Both the position numbers and the translations under genes were made by a program. Under the pieces are notes generated by a model. That model saw nothing but the letters and a program-made list of their open reading frames with translations, was not told where the DNA came from and ran no database searches. From Clostridia bacterium (GTDB taxonomy: Bacteria; Bacillota; Clostridia; Oscillospirales; CAG-272), in NCBI GenBank assembly GCA_017399145.1, contig JAFQEG010000033.1, positions 1-60,861 on the forward strand: DNA of 60,861 nucleotides. The letters are read 5' to 3'. How positions within the stretch are numbered: the first letter of the stretch is position 1; each line of letters opens with the position of its first letter. Below, one piece after another: positions 24,316 to 33,078 of the stretch.

Positions 24316-25398
24316 ATGGCAAAATATATTACCCTGCCTAAGGAATTAGAGGCAATAGATGGACATCTTCATATTCATAAGCTATATGAAGAGGAAAGAC
24401 AAATGAATTTTATCGGTGGATACGAATGGTATAAGGAAAGAAATAACTTTCGCGGAATTAGCATTGCGTCATTGCCAAGAAAGGCAAGTAATAATATGGC
24501 AGTTGCACTTTATAAGGTGGCAAATCCAAACACCTATGCCCACGGCTGTATAGTTTACCCACATTCCCCGGTTGACGTATCTAAAATAGGCGATATGGAC
24601 CCACTAACACAGTATAAGGAAATGATGGAAATCGGCTTCGATGGAATAAAAATGCTAGAGGGCAAGCCTGAGGTTTACAAGAAAAACTGGATACCGCTTG
24701 ATAGCGATTTTTATGAGCCGTTCTTTAGCCAAATAGAAAAGGATGGCACCCACATTTTAGCCCATATAAATGACCCTGAAAGCTTTTGGGACGGGGATAA
24801 GGTATCAGACGAGCATAAGGCGAAGGGCTGGTATTATGGAGACGGCACATATCTTCCAAGCGAGGATATGTACAAGCAAATAGATAACCTACTTGCAAAG
24901 CACCCACTACTAAATATCACCCTTGCACACTTTTATTTTTGCTCAGGAAAGCCACAAAAGCTAATTGATATTTTCGAAAAGTACAAAAACGTAAACGTTG
25001 ACGTTACCCCTGGTGGTGAAATGTTCGTGGACTTTGCAAATAATCCCGAATACTATAAGGAGTTTTTTAACAAGTATTACGACAGAATAGAGTTTGGCAC
25101 CGACGGTGACTTCCCTCGCTGTGTAGAGGCAATGGATTGGCTTGTAGACAGAATTTATCGCTACTTTGCAACAGACGAAACCTTTATGGCATTTGAGGAT
25201 ACTCTAACAACGGGAATTAAGCTACCCTATGAAAAGGTAAAAAGAATCTTTTCATACAATTTTGTTGAGCGAGTAGGAAAGACCCCAAGACCGATAAACA
25301 AGGAAGCCCTTGCAAAATACATAGACAAGTATAAGCACCTAATCACCGACAAAGAGGACTATGACCTTATTACTAGCCTTGCAAAAAAGCTATTATAA
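24316..25398 (+). CDS. Amidohydrolase family (amidohydrolase_2-like) metal-dependent hydrolase
   Basis: The 360-residue TIM-barrel protein begins MAKYITLPKELEAIDGHLHIHK, with the HXH metal motif at residues 15-17. Further likely ligands are in LAHINDPESFWDG, TLAHFYFCSG and the late aspartate in EFGTDGDFPRC, the normal order for the amidohydrolase_2 group. Substrate unknown. ATG at 24316 has AAAGGAG upstream; the longer open frame runs antisense through the riboswitch and is rejected as start. Confidence 0.9.
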   Translation: MAKYITLPKELEAIDGHLHIHKLYEEERQMNFIGGYEWYKERNNFRGISIASLPRKASNNMAVALYKVANPNTYAHGCIVYPHSPVDVSKIGDMDPLTQYKEMMEIGFDGIKMLEGKPEVYKKNWIPLDSDFYEPFFSQIEKDGTHILAHINDPESFWDGDKVSDEHKAKGWYYGDGTYLPSEDMYKQIDNLLAKHPLLNITLAHFYFCSGKPQKLIDIFEKYKNVNVDVTPGGEMFVDFANNPEYYKEFFNKYYDRIEFGTDGDFPRCVEAMDWLVDRIYRYFATDETFMAFEDTLTTGIKLPYEKVKRIFSYNFVERVGKTPRPINKEALAKYIDKYKHLITDKEDYDLITSLAKKLL

Positions 25399-25402
25399 AA
25401 AG

Positions 25403-25436
25403 AAAAGCAACAGAGTCTAATCTGTTGCTTTTGCTT
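25403..25436. terminator. Bidirectional terminator between convergent genes
   Basis: AAAAGCAACAGA, six-base loop, TCTGTTGCTTTT; serves the amidohydrolase gene and nrdR. Confidence 0.88.
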
Positions 25437-25873
25437 TATAAGAATTTCTTTAATTCCTGCATAAATGTCTCAATGTCACTAAACTCACGATATACGGAAA
25501 CAAAGCGTACATAAGCCACAGGGTCGGCTTTTCTTAGCTCCTCCATAGCGATTTCGCCAATTTCAGTAGAGGTGATTTCTTGTCTTAGAGAATTGAGAAT
25601 AATAGACTCAACGGTGTTAACGATTTGAGCAGAGTTAACAGGTCTTTTTTGACAGGCCTTAATAATACCTGCTGCAAGCTTACTCTTGTCAAAATATTCA
25701 CGAGAGCCGTCCTTTTTGATAACCATAGGTTGAATAGTTTCAACCATTTCAAAGGTAGTGAAGCGAGATTGACATTTTAGACACTCCCTACGTCTTTTTA
25801 TGCTTGAGTTTTCCTCAATAGGACGAGAGTCAACAACCTTGCTTTCTTCATAGCCACAGTGTGGACATTTCAT
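25436..25873 (-). CDS. nrdR: Transcriptional repressor NrdR
   Basis: The 145-residue regulator of ribonucleotide reductase genes has an N-terminal zinc ribbon (CPHCG and CLKC, then RFTTFE) and an ATP-cone from about residue 48 (VIKKDGSREYFDKSKLAAGI) that senses ATP and dATP. GAGGTGATATT precedes the ATG. It lies 38 bp below a membrane protein gene and may share its transcript. No nrd gene is in the window. Confidence 0.97.
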   Translation of the reverse strand: MKCPHCGYEESKVVDSRPIEENSSIKRRRECLKCQSRFTTFEMVETIQPMVIKKDGSREYFDKSKLAAGIIKACQKRPVNSAQIVNTVESIILNSLRQEITSTEIGEIAMEELRKADPVAYVRFVSVYREFSDIETFMQELKKFL

Positions 25874-25911
25874 AATATCACCTCGTTTAGTTTATTTTAA
25901 ACCAGTTGTAA

Positions 25912-26733
25912 TTATTCGGATACTGCCTCAAGAGTTCTTTTTGCCTTGACAATTTTTACAACCCTTACAATTGCGTAAACAGTAAAGTAAGGTACTACTA
26001 GGTAAACAAGTGTAGCACAAATTGTGTAGAAGCTAAATGGTGCCTCTATCTTACCAACTAGGTCGTATAGCCAGTCAAGAGGGAAGGATTCTGGCAATGG
26101 AAGATGGCGAAGTAGCATAATGTTTGCTGTAAGAGCATTAGGAACAAAGTGTGAAACAACGTTTAGTGTAATAGAAACTAGGCAAGTGCCACCAACGAAA
26201 AAGCCATAGTATTTGTAATTTTTAAGGTCAAGGACATTAAATTCCTTGTTCATTATGTAAAGACATGCCAAATATATCATGCATGAATGGAAAAGCATTG
26301 AGTGAATGCTTAGAAAGTGGTAAATAGGATGGGCCATTAAAGAGGTGAGTGGCATTATAAGGAATGCACTACCACCAACGAAGCAACCACCGCAAATAAA
26401 TGAAGCACCTAAGTTATAAATAAAGCCCTTTCCAAGTGCGCACATCCACAAAACGTAGATAAATAAAGAACAAAACGCAAGAGGGAACCAGTGGTCAAGC
26501 TGTGCGGTGTCATTGTTTATGAATTTGTATGTGATTTTTATTATTTCCATAATGGTAAATACAATTGCCATTACGAGAGTAATAATACGAATTGTTTTCT
26601 TAGAAATGCCTCTTGAAACGTAAAGTGCTACGCAGATAAGTACAATGCAAGCAATGAGGCTAACTATGTGAGGTACTGTAAAGAGTCCGCAGGGCTCCTT
26701 AGTGCCTGGTGCTGAAAAGAAAATATCTAGCAT
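25912..26733 (-). CDS. YwaF/TIGR02206 family membrane protein
   Basis: The 273-residue protein has about seven membrane helices and the family's conserved spots FFSAPGTKEP-like start, ADHWFPLAFCSLFIY-type segment (here LDHWFPLAFCSLF) and HPIYHFLSIHSMLFH. The molecular role of this family is unknown. ATG at 26733 is chosen over the longer open frame because MLDIFF matches the family start and a promoter lies just upstream. Confidence 0.85.
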   Translation of the reverse strand: MLDIFFSAPGTKEPCGLFTVPHIVSLIACIVLICVALYVSRGISKKTIRIITLVMAIVFTIMEIIKITYKFINNDTAQLDHWFPLAFCSLFIYVLWMCALGKGFIYNLGASFICGGCFVGGSAFLIMPLTSLMAHPIYHFLSIHSMLFHSCMIYLACLYIMNKEFNVLDLKNYKYYGFFVGGTCLVSITLNVVSHFVPNALTANIMLLRHLPLPESFPLDWLYDLVGKIEAPFSFYTICATLVYLVVPYFTVYAIVRVVKIVKAKRTLEAVSE

Positions 26734-26774
26734 TTTAGCAATACACCTTTCAAAGATAATATTATACTTTGTAC

Positions 26775-26803
26775 ATTTTAACACACGCGAGGCAATATTG
26801 CAA
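26775..26803 (-). promoter_or_regulatory. Sigma-A promoter of the YwaF-like gene (and nrdR)
   Basis: Minus strand TTGCAA, 17 bp, TAAAAT. Confidence 0.78.
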
Positions 26804-26907
26804 GACAAATTTTTCATTTGTGCAAAATATTAGAAAAACGTCAAAAAAAAGACATAAATTGCGAAAATTTTGGTTAAAATCATCAAAAGAATAGGCAAAA
26901 GCCACTC

Positions 26908-26936
26908 TTGACAAATATACTAAAAAATAGTATACT
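26908..26936 (+). promoter_or_regulatory. Sigma-A promoter of glutamine synthetase III
   Basis: TTGACA, 17 bp, TATACT, with the operator array overlapping the spacer and -10. Confidence 0.85.
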
Positions 26937-26953
26937 AAAATAAATATACTATT
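26916..26953. promoter_or_regulatory. TATACTA operator array over the glnN promoter
   Basis: TATACTA occurs as direct repeats at 26916, 26931 and 26945 (spacings 15 and 14), and AATAGTATA/TATACTATT (26926-26934 and 26945-26953) is a perfect 9-bp inverted repeat. It does not fit the GlnR/TnrA consensus. It covers the -10 box, so repression of nitrogen assimilation is the likely role. Confidence 0.6.
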
Positions 26954-26972
26954 CGATGCGTGAGGAGACGAA

Positions 26973-29060
26973 ATGAGAACAGTAACTGATTTTTTTGGAA
27001 CTATGGTGTTTAACGACCAGGTAATGAAGGAGCGCTTACCTAAGGAAGTGTATGATTCCTTACAAAATACAATCCAAAATGGAAAACACCTAGACCTTTC
27101 CCTTGCTAACGTAGTAGCTAGTGCTATGAAGGATTGGGCAATTGAAAAGGGAGCCACCCACTATACTCACTGGTTCCAGCCTATGACTGGCATTACAGCT
27201 GAAAAGCACGATAGCTTTATTTCGCCAAAAAGTAACTCTACCGTCATAATGGAATTTTCAGGTAAAGAGCTTGTAAAGGGCGAAAGCGACGCGTCCTCAT
27301 TCCCCTCGGGTGGACTTCGTGCTACCTTTGAGGCAAGAGGCTATACTGCATGGGACCCAACCTCCTACGCATTTATCAAGGATGGGGCACTTTGTATTCC
27401 AACAGCCTTTTGCTCATATGGCGGTGAGGCACTTGATAAAAAAACACCACTACTTCGCTCAATGGAGTCACTAAATAAATCTGCCCTTAAGATTTTGCAT
27501 CTTTTCGGTCACGACGAGGTTACCTCTGTTAAGCCAACCGTAGGACCTGAGCAGGAATACTTCCTAGTTGATAAGGATACATATAATAAGCGTCCTGACC
27601 TTGTTTACACAGGCAGAACTCTATTTGGCTCAATGCCACCTAAGGGACAGGAGCTTGACGATCACTATTTCGGTACAATTAAGCCACAAATCAAGTCCTT
27701 TATGAAGGACCTTGACTATGAATTGTGGGCACTAGGCGTATTCGCCAAAACAGAGCATAACGAGGCAGCACCCTCACAGCACGAGCTTGCTCCCGTATTC
27801 ACTACAACAAACCTTGCAACCGACCACAATCAGCTCACAATGGAGCTTATGCAGAAGGTTGCAAAGAAGCACGGACTTGTTTGCCTACTTCACGAAAAGC
27901 CCTTTGATGGTGTTAATGGTAGTGGTAAGCACAATAACTGGTCCCTATCTACAAACACAGGTATGAACCTTTTTGAGCCTGGTGAAACTCCAAGTGAAAA
28001 CGCACAATTCCTACTATTCTTGTCTGCCGTAATTAGAGCAGTTGACGAGTATCAGGACGTTTTGCGTATTTCCGTTGCAAGTGCAGGAAACGACCACCGT
28101 CTTGGCGCAAACGAGGCACCACCTGCTATAATTTCAATCTTCTTAGGCGAGGAGCTTTCTGAAATTCTTTCTGCTATTGAAAAGGACGAAAAGATAGGCT
28201 CAAAGCAAAAGGAGCAAATGCGTGTAGGCGTTCACATTTTGCCAAAATTCCCTAAGGATACCTCTGACAGAAATAGAACCTCACCCTTTGCCTTTACAGG
28301 TAACAAGTTTGAGTTTAGAATGCTAGGTTCCTCTGCATCAATTGCAGATACTAACACAGCGTTAAATACAGCCGTTACACAGGTATTAAACGAGTTTTAC
28401 GATATTCTTTCCGACGCAAAGGACTTTAATCTAGCACTCCACAACCTAATAAGAGATACAATTAAAAACCATAAGCGTATTTTCTTTAACGGAAACGGAT
28501 ATGATGATGCTTGGGTTAAGGAAGCAGAGTCACGTGGACTTTCTAACCTAAAGTCAACACCAGAGGCGCTAAAGCATTTGCTTGACGAAAAGAATATTAA
28601 GCTTTACACAGAAAACAAGGTGTTTAGCGAAAAGGAATTAAGGTCAAGATACGAAATCCTTCTTGAAAACTATTCCAAGATAATAAACATAGAAGCTCTT
28701 ACAATGATTGATATGGCAAAGAAGCTTATTATTCCTGCAATCTCAAAATATACAAGGGAGCTTGCAGAAACCTGTAAGCTAAAGAGAGAAATGCGTATTT
28801 CCTCAAGCTACGAGCAAGAGGTGTCCTTTAAACTTTCACTATTGCTTTCCGAGGCATATAGCACAACCCTAGACCTTGAAAAGAAGAGAAACGAGGTTAA
28901 CCAAATTAAGGGCGCATACGAAAAGGCATCTGCTTGTGAGTCCATTGTTTTAGCTACAATGAATAAGCTAAGAAAAACCTGTGACGAGGCAGAAAAGCTA
29001 ACTGCACGTGAATATTGGCCAATGCCAGACTACGGTGAGCTACTTTTCGGTATTAGATAA
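26973..29060 (+). CDS. glnN: Glutamine synthetase type III
   Basis: The 695-residue enzyme makes glutamine from glutamate, ammonia and ATP and is of the long GSIII type. It has the GSIII N-terminal region ([25 protein letters not shown]) and the catalytic motifs [50 protein letters not shown] and [16 protein letters not shown], followed by the extra C-terminal helical region. The ATG has GAGGAG upstream. It is monocistronic, with its own operator array and terminator. Confidence 0.97.
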   Translation: MRTVTDFFGTMVFNDQVMKERLPKEVYDSLQNTIQNGKHLDLSLANVVASAMKDWAIEKGATHYTHWFQPMTGITAEKHDSFISPKSNSTVIMEFSGKELVKGESDASSFPSGGLRATFEARGYTAWDPTSYAFIKDGALCIPTAFCSYGGEALDKKTPLLRSMESLNKSALKILHLFGHDEVTSVKPTVGPEQEYFLVDKDTYNKRPDLVYTGRTLFGSMPPKGQELDDHYFGTIKPQIKSFMKDLDYELWALGVFAKTEHNEAAPSQHELAPVFTTTNLATDHNQLTMELMQKVAKKHGLVCLLHEKPFDGVNGSGKHNNWSLSTNTGMNLFEPGETPSENAQFLLFLSAVIRAVDEYQDVLRISVASAGNDHRLGANEAPPAIISIFLGEELSEILSAIEKDEKIGSKQKEQMRVGVHILPKFPKDTSDRNRTSPFAFTGNKFEFRMLGSSASIADTNTALNTAVTQVLNEFYDILSDAKDFNLALHNLIRDTIKNHKRIFFNGNGYDDAWVKEAESRGLSNLKSTPEALKHLLDEKNIKLYTENKVFSEKELRSRYEILLENYSKIINIEALTMIDMAKKLIIPAISKYTRELAETCKLKREMRISSSYEQEVSFKLSLLLSEAYSTTLDLEKKRNEVNQIKGAYEKASACESIVLATMNKLRKTCDEAEKLTAREYWPMPDYGELLFGIR

Positions 29061-29063
29061 ACC

Positions 29064-29099
29064 AAAAAGCGATTTTCTTACGTGGAAAATCGCTTTTTT
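29064..29099 (+). terminator. Intrinsic terminator of glnN
   Basis: AAAAGCGATTTTC and GAAAATCGCTTTT form a 13-bp stem, then T. Confidence 0.9.
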
Positions 29100-29111
29100 A
29101 TTTGTATGCTA

Positions 29112-29140
29112 TTGACAAAAATACTTTAGTGTGCTAAAAT
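29112..29140 (+). promoter_or_regulatory. Sigma-A promoter of the T-box/trpB transcript
   Basis: TTGACA, 17 bp, TAAAAT. Confidence 0.87.
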
Positions 29141-29146
29141 ATCTGC

Positions 29147-29434
29147 ATATAGAAACCGTTGAGACGGAGATAAAGGTAGTCATGCTTCCACAGAGAGTCC
29201 ACGTTTGCTGAGAGTTGGGCGAAAAACAAGCTATCAAATGGACCGTTGAGGGCGTGGTCAAAGGCTTTGTTGCCGAGTATTCCACGACGTGTTGATATAC
29301 GTTAGTTATCGGGAATATGCTAGTATTCTAAAAGTGCACGCATAAGCGTGAATACAAGGTGGCACCGCGGATAATGTTATTCGTCCTTGGAAAAGAAAGC
29401 TAATTAGAGGTTTTCTGTCCAAGGCATTTTTATT
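29147..29434 (+). promoter_or_regulatory. T-box riboswitch, tryptophan specific
   Basis: The T-box sequence AAGGTGGCACCGCGG lies at 29356-29370. Stem I shows the AGAGAG bulge (near 29191), a GCTGAGAG apical element and the specifier loop GCTATCAAATGGACCG, giving codon TGG (29239-29241) followed by the usual purine. The terminator is CCTTGGA (29385-29391) with TCCAAGG (29418-29424) and a T-rich tail. Uncharged tRNA-Trp should favour the antiterminator and allow trpB transcription. Specifier and downstream gene agree. Confidence 0.93.
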
Positions 29435-29450
29435 TTCGCACTCAATTAAC

Positions 29451-29488
29451 TGCGTTGTGCGCGAAACTACAAAAATATGCGTTGTGCG
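29451..29488 (+). repeat. Short direct repeat between T-box and trpB
   Basis: TGCGTTGTGCG occurs at 29451-29461 and 29478-29488, within a 170-bp gap that is GC-richer than the rest of the intergenic DNA and includes related GTGCGTCGTTGCAC pairing. Origin unknown; perhaps a decayed repeat element. Confidence 0.5.
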
Positions 29489-29522
29489 TCGTTGCACCGC
29501 ATTAGCACAAAAGGAGTCAAAT

Positions 29523-29561
29523 ATGAATCTATACAAGCGATGGCGAGGCTTAGCCATTTAA
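29523..29561 (+). CDS. Possible 12-codon leader peptide with a Trp codon
   Basis: ATG at 29523 with AAGGAG seven bases upstream opens a frame reading [12 protein letters not shown], ending in TAA. It holds one TGG codon and overlaps a short hairpin (ATGGC/GCCAT). It lies between the T-box terminator and trpB. Translation could couple to trpB or be accidental; evidence is only the ribosome binding site and position. Confidence 0.3.
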   Translation: MNLYKRWRGLAI

Positions 29562-29610
29562 TCAAAAATCGAAAATCAACATAAAAATAGAATTAAGGAG
29601 ATATATAAAA

Positions 29611-30828
29611 ATGGAATTTAACGGAATTAACTTTGATACTTATTTTAAAAACTATCCAAATGCTGAGGGTTACTACGGAAAATACGGTGGTGCCTACATT
29701 TCAGAGGAATTAAAGCAGGCTATGGAGGAGATAAACGAGGCTTATTTTACAATTTGTAAATCAAGTAAGTTTATTAGCGAGCTTCGTAAAATTCGCAAGG
29801 AATTTCAAGGCAGACCTACCCCAATTTCCTATCTTGAAAGGCTTTCAACAAAAATAGGCAACGTACAGCTTTACGTAAAAAGAGAGGATTTAAACCACAC
29901 AGGTGCCCACAAGCTTAATCACTGTATGGGTGAAGCGCTTTTAGCTAAGTATATGGGCAAGAAAAAGGTTATTGCCGAAACAGGCGCAGGTCAACACGGA
30001 GTTGCACTTGCAACTGCTGCTGCATACTTCGGTCTTGAGTGTGACATTTATATGGGTGCCGTTGATATTAAAAAGCAAGCGCCAAACGTTGCTAGAATGA
30101 AAATTCTCGGTGCAAACGTAATCGAGGTAACAGAGGGGCTTGCAACTCTTAAGGAAGCGGTTGATGCAGCCTTTGCAGCCTATTCAAGGGAATACAAGGA
30201 CGCAATTTATTGTATCGGCTCAGTTGTAGGACCACATCCATTCCCAATGATGGTAAGAGATTTCCAAAGCGTTGTAGGAATCGAGGCAAGAGAGCAATTC
30301 TTAGAAATGACAGGCGAGCTACCAGATGCAGTAGTTGCCTGCGTTGGTGGTGGGTCAAATGCTATGGGTATGTTTTCAGGCTTCTTAAACTACCCAGTTG
30401 ATATTTATGGTGTTGAGCCACTTGGCAGAGGCACAGCGTTGGGCGACCACGCAGCAAGCCTACAATATGGCGAGGAGGGCGTAATGCACGGCTTCAATAG
30501 CATTATGCTAAAGGATGAAAACGGCGACCCTGCCCCTGTTTATTCAGTTGCAAGTGGACTTGACTATCCATCCTCAGGTCCTGAGCATGCATTCTTGCAC
30601 GACCTTGGCAGAGTTAAGTATGATGTAATAGACGACGAGGAAACGATTGATGCATTCTTCGAGCTTTCGAGAATGGAAGGAATTATCCCTGCTATCGAAA
30701 GTGCTCACGCAGTTGCCTATGGAATTAAGCTAGCAAAGAAAATGAAGACAGGCTCAGTCCTTATTTGTCTATCAGGCAGAGGCGACAAGGATATGGACTA
30801 CATTATCGAAAAATACGGCATTAGATAA
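29611..30828 (+). CDS. trpB: Tryptophan synthase beta chain
   Basis: The 405-residue PLP enzyme joins indole and serine to tryptophan. Motifs: [10 protein letters not shown] start region, [15 protein letters not shown] with the PLP lysine (about residue 97), [11 protein letters not shown], the phosphate loop [12 protein letters not shown] and [13 protein letters not shown]. The length and EHA/GDHAASL region fit TrpB1. No trpA or other trp gene adjoins it, and it has a private T-box, so it may act as a salvage enzyme for free indole. AAGGAG precedes the ATG. Confidence 0.96.
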   Translation: MEFNGINFDTYFKNYPNAEGYYGKYGGAYISEELKQAMEEINEAYFTICKSSKFISELRKIRKEFQGRPTPISYLERLSTKIGNVQLYVKREDLNHTGAHKLNHCMGEALLAKYMGKKKVIAETGAGQHGVALATAAAYFGLECDIYMGAVDIKKQAPNVARMKILGANVIEVTEGLATLKEAVDAAFAAYSREYKDAIYCIGSVVGPHPFPMMVRDFQSVVGIEAREQFLEMTGELPDAVVACVGGGSNAMGMFSGFLNYPVDIYGVEPLGRGTALGDHAASLQYGEEGVMHGFNSIMLKDENGDPAPVYSVASGLDYPSSGPEHAFLHDLGRVKYDVIDDEETIDAFFELSRMEGIIPAIESAHAVAYGIKLAKKMKTGSVLICLSGRGDKDMDYIIEKYGIR

Positions 30829-30833
30829 ACAAA

Positions 30834-30860
30834 AAATCCCAACAGTCGTTGGGATTTTTC
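30834..30860 (+). terminator. Intrinsic terminator of trpB
   Basis: AAATCCCAAC, loop AGTC, GTTGGGATTTTT. Confidence 0.88.
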
Positions 30861-30877
30861 TTTCTGCATGTTATATA

Positions 30878-30906
30878 TTGAAAAATAGCAAAATATATGG
30901 TATAAT
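30878..30906 (+). promoter_or_regulatory. Sigma-A promoter of the 140-residue membrane protein
   Basis: TTGAAA, 17 bp, TATAAT. Confidence 0.85.
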
Positions 30907-30936
30907 ATAAACAGAAAACAGGAAAGGAGCATTATT

Positions 30937-31359
30937 ATGGAAGAAAAAATGAATAATGAGATTATTTTGGATAATCAAAGCACACCTCAAAAATCCTCTA
31001 AGCCAACAAAGATTCTTTTGACAATTGGTGCAATAATTATTGGATTAGCAGTATTGATATACTTAGTTTTTCAGCTAGGAATATTTATAGAAACTATAAA
31101 CGTACAGCCAGACCCTGAGGCAACGATTGACCCTGAGGGAATAAGTAATGCTGCCTATGTTATATTCACTATGATTAGCACAATAATAGCAGTTATATTC
31201 CACGTGGTTGGCACAGTCCTGACTGCTATTGGCTTAGTTTTGAATAGTCAAAGACAAAAGGTAAAAGCACTTTATCTATGGGGTGCACTACAAATAATTA
31301 TACCATTAGTGATTTATATAGTTGGCTTTGTGTCAATATTTGCAATTCAGTACATTTAA
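30937..31359 (+). CDS. Hypothetical three-helix membrane protein
   Basis: The 140-residue protein has a polar N-terminus of about 28 residues, then hydrophobic helices at about 29-50, 72-98 and 108-135. The loop after helix 1 is acidic (QPDPEATIDPEG). No family recognised. AAAGGAG precedes the ATG; a second Met four codons later is possible. It is followed ten bases later by a zinc-ribbon gene. Confidence 0.75.
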   Translation: MEEKMNNEIILDNQSTPQKSSKPTKILLTIGAIIIGLAVLIYLVFQLGIFIETINVQPDPEATIDPEGISNAAYVIFTMISTIIAVIFHVVGTVLTAIGLVLNSQRQKVKALYLWGALQIIIPLVIYIVGFVSIFAIQYI

Positions 31360-31369
31360 GGGGTACATT

Positions 31370-31579
31370 ATGCAAAAGATTATAAAAAACTGTATTAGAT
31401 GCAAAATTTGTGGACAGGTAATTGTATCAAAGCACGTGCACGATTTTGTTACCTGTAAGTGTGGTGCTTGCTCAGTTGACGGTGGCAATGTAATGCTTCG
31501 TCGCTTATTCAAGGAGGAGGGCTGCTACGAGGAGCTTTCCAAGGTTAAAGAGGTTGACGAGGGTCAAGAAAACAAATAA
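31370..31579 (+). CDS. Small zinc-ribbon-like protein (resembles DUF7695)
   Basis: The 69-residue protein has CIRCKICG and then VTCKCGACSVDGG, the pattern of short clostridial proteins reading 'C..C...I.SK..HDFVTC.CG..SVDGG...L.R'. The cysteines probably bind zinc; the function is unknown. ATG at 31370 with AAGGGG upstream is used; the longer frame overlaps the previous gene. Confidence 0.82.
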   Translation: MQKIIKNCIRCKICGQVIVSKHVHDFVTCKCGACSVDGGNVMLRRLFKEEGCYEELSKVKEVDEGQENK

Positions 31580-31586
31580 GAGGCAG

Positions 31587-31627
31587 AAATTGCGAGATTT
31601 CCTTTTTGAAGTCTCGCAATTTTATTC
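31587..31627 (+). terminator. Intrinsic terminator
   Basis: AATTGCGAGA and TCTCGCAATT form a 10-bp stem around a 14-base loop, then TTTATT. Confidence 0.82.
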
Positions 31628-31687
31628 GTCAAAGGCTTTAATATCACTTCCTATAATGGAAATTTCTCCGTCTTTTTTCAATAACTG

Positions 31688-31716
31688 TTGCACAATTGGA
31701 AATATTGTGCTAAAAT
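31688..31716 (+). promoter_or_regulatory. Sigma-A promoter of the 158-residue gene
   Basis: TTGCAC, 17 bp, TAAAAT. Confidence 0.75.
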
Positions 31717-31737
31717 GGAAAAAAGGGGAGTGATAAA

Positions 31738-32214
31738 ATGGAAAACGAGAATAAACAACCAACTACACCTGAGGTGAAGGTGACTAAAAGAGAAAAGCCT
31801 AAAAAAGAAGGCAAGGAAGCACCTAAGCAAAACACACCCAAAAAGATAAATTACAATAGAGAAAAGACCTACATAAAAACGGGAGTTGTTTGTACTGTTA
31901 CTACTGCTTTGGTTGCAATTTTTACAATTATTTTCATCTCTACTGCAAAAAGCTTCAATCAAGAATTAGTAAGACTCTACGTTTGGATTTGTGTTGTTTT
32001 GTTTGTAGTTACACTTTTGCCGGTCTTTGTTGCATCTACAATTGCGCTAGTTAAGACAAGCAAAAGGTACAGAACAGAATATACTGTTAAGATAAGCGAA
32101 AATAAAACCGAGCAAAAGCCACTTCCACCTAAAAAGGTTATTGAAATTGTTTGGTATTCTGTCCTTATCGTTTTACCACTATTAATCACTTGCATAACCT
32201 TAACTAATCTATAA
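31738..32214 (+). CDS. Hypothetical membrane protein with Lys-rich head
   Basis: The 158-residue protein has a 45-residue head rich in Lys, Glu and Pro, then membrane helices at about 50-70, 82-102 and 138-156. The loop before the last helix is Lys/Pro-rich (NKTEQKPLPPKK). No family recognised. AAGGGGAG precedes the ATG. Confidence 0.72.
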   Translation: MENENKQPTTPEVKVTKREKPKKEGKEAPKQNTPKKINYNREKTYIKTGVVCTVTTALVAIFTIIFISTAKSFNQELVRLYVWICVVLFVVTLLPVFVASTIALVKTSKRYRTEYTVKISENKTEQKPLPPKKVIEIVWYSVLIVLPLLITCITLTNL

Positions 32215-32220
32215 ATTGCA

Positions 32221-32253
32221 AAAAGCCTCGACTAATCGAGGCTTTTATTTTTA
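32221..32253. terminator. Terminator overlapping the 3' end of the convergent gene
   Basis: AAAAGCCTCGA, loop CTAA, TCGAGGCTTTT. The right arm also encodes the last codons (KSLD and stop) of the phosphatase gene on the other strand. Confidence 0.85.
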
Positions 32254-32942
32254 CAGTCATTTTTTACATATATACATTCACAATTTTCAAGACAAAAGCA
32301 ACCTAAAACACCATTTTGCCAGGACCCTGTGTCTAAATGGACCTTGTGATAGCTGTGAATATCGTTTGAGGGTAGGTCCTCTTTTCTTTTGTGAGCAATT
32401 ATTTTTGCCTCACCACAAATATTGCTTGTAACAGTGTGACCGAAGAAGATACATTTGTTACCCTTGTTAATTATACTAGACTCACAAAAGCGTCTATCAA
32501 AGATAAGCTCCTCCTCAATCGCTTCCTTTAGCGACACAGGGTAGCCGTTTTTATCAAGAGGCAAGCCAGAGTGTACGCAAATAAAGTCCTTTTCCTCAAT
32601 GTAATAGGGAAGACTATCAAGCTTGTCAACTGTATCCCAATCAAGCAATTCCCCGTCCTCTAAAAAGAAATTCTGTAATGCTAGCAAAACCTTGTCATAG
32701 TCAGTAGGCGAGGACTCCATAATAGTATGATAATATTTAAGAAAATTACGGTCGTGATTTCCTATAATGCAAAAAATATTAGGCTTTGAAAAAATATGCT
32801 TTGCTAGTCTTACCGAGGAATCTCCCTTTTCTAAAATGTCACCACAAACGTACATTTTATCCTCATTTGAAAATTGTATTTTATCAAGCAATTTTAAAAA
32901 AAGCTCATATTCACCGTGCAAATCAGAAACGAAATAAGTCAA
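32232..32942 (-). CDS. Calcineurin-like metallophosphoesterase (PPP/ApaH type)
   Basis: The 236-residue protein has all metal motifs of the PPP phosphatase family: SDLHGEY (near residue 5), CGDILEKGD, IGNHDRN, HSGLPLD and FGHT. It may be a Ser/Thr phosphatase or dinucleotide tetraphosphatase. A TTG start at 32942 gives MTYFVSDLHG, the family's usual start, with GAGGTGG six bases upstream; a GTG three codons earlier overlaps that site. Its tail is Cys-rich and ends inside a terminator hairpin. Confidence 0.9.
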   Translation of the reverse strand: MTYFVSDLHGEYELFLKLLDKIQFSNEDKMYVCGDILEKGDSSVRLAKHIFSKPNIFCIIGNHDRNFLKYYHTIMESSPTDYDKVLLALQNFFLEDGELLDWDTVDKLDSLPYYIEEKDFICVHSGLPLDKNGYPVSLKEAIEEELIFDRRFCESSIINKGNKCIFFGHTVTSNICGEAKIIAHKRKEDLPSNDIHSYHKVHLDTGSWQNGVLGCFCLENCECIYVKNDCKNKSLD

Positions 32943-32960
32943 ATAAACCACCTCATCTCA

Positions 32961-32989
32961 ATTATACCCTTAAACCTATTTAAAATCAA
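32961..32989 (-). promoter_or_regulatory. Sigma-A promoter of the phosphatase gene
   Basis: Minus strand TTGATT, 17 bp, TATAAT. Confidence 0.78.
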
Positions 32990-33015
32990 TAGTTGTGTAA
33001 AATCTTCCAGTACAA

Positions 33016-33044
33016 TTGACATTTTAAATATAATGTGTTAAAAT
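33016..33044 (+). promoter_or_regulatory. Sigma-A promoter of the esterase-lipid kinase operon
   Basis: TTGACA, 17 bp, TAAAAT. Confidence 0.85.
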
Positions 33045-33078
33045 AACTTGATAAGATATTACCCAAGGGGAAATTAAA

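Noticed and set aside
26762-27157. 131-codon minus-strand frame over the glnN promoter
   Set aside because: It crosses the promoters of both neighbours and the start of glnN and has no family features.
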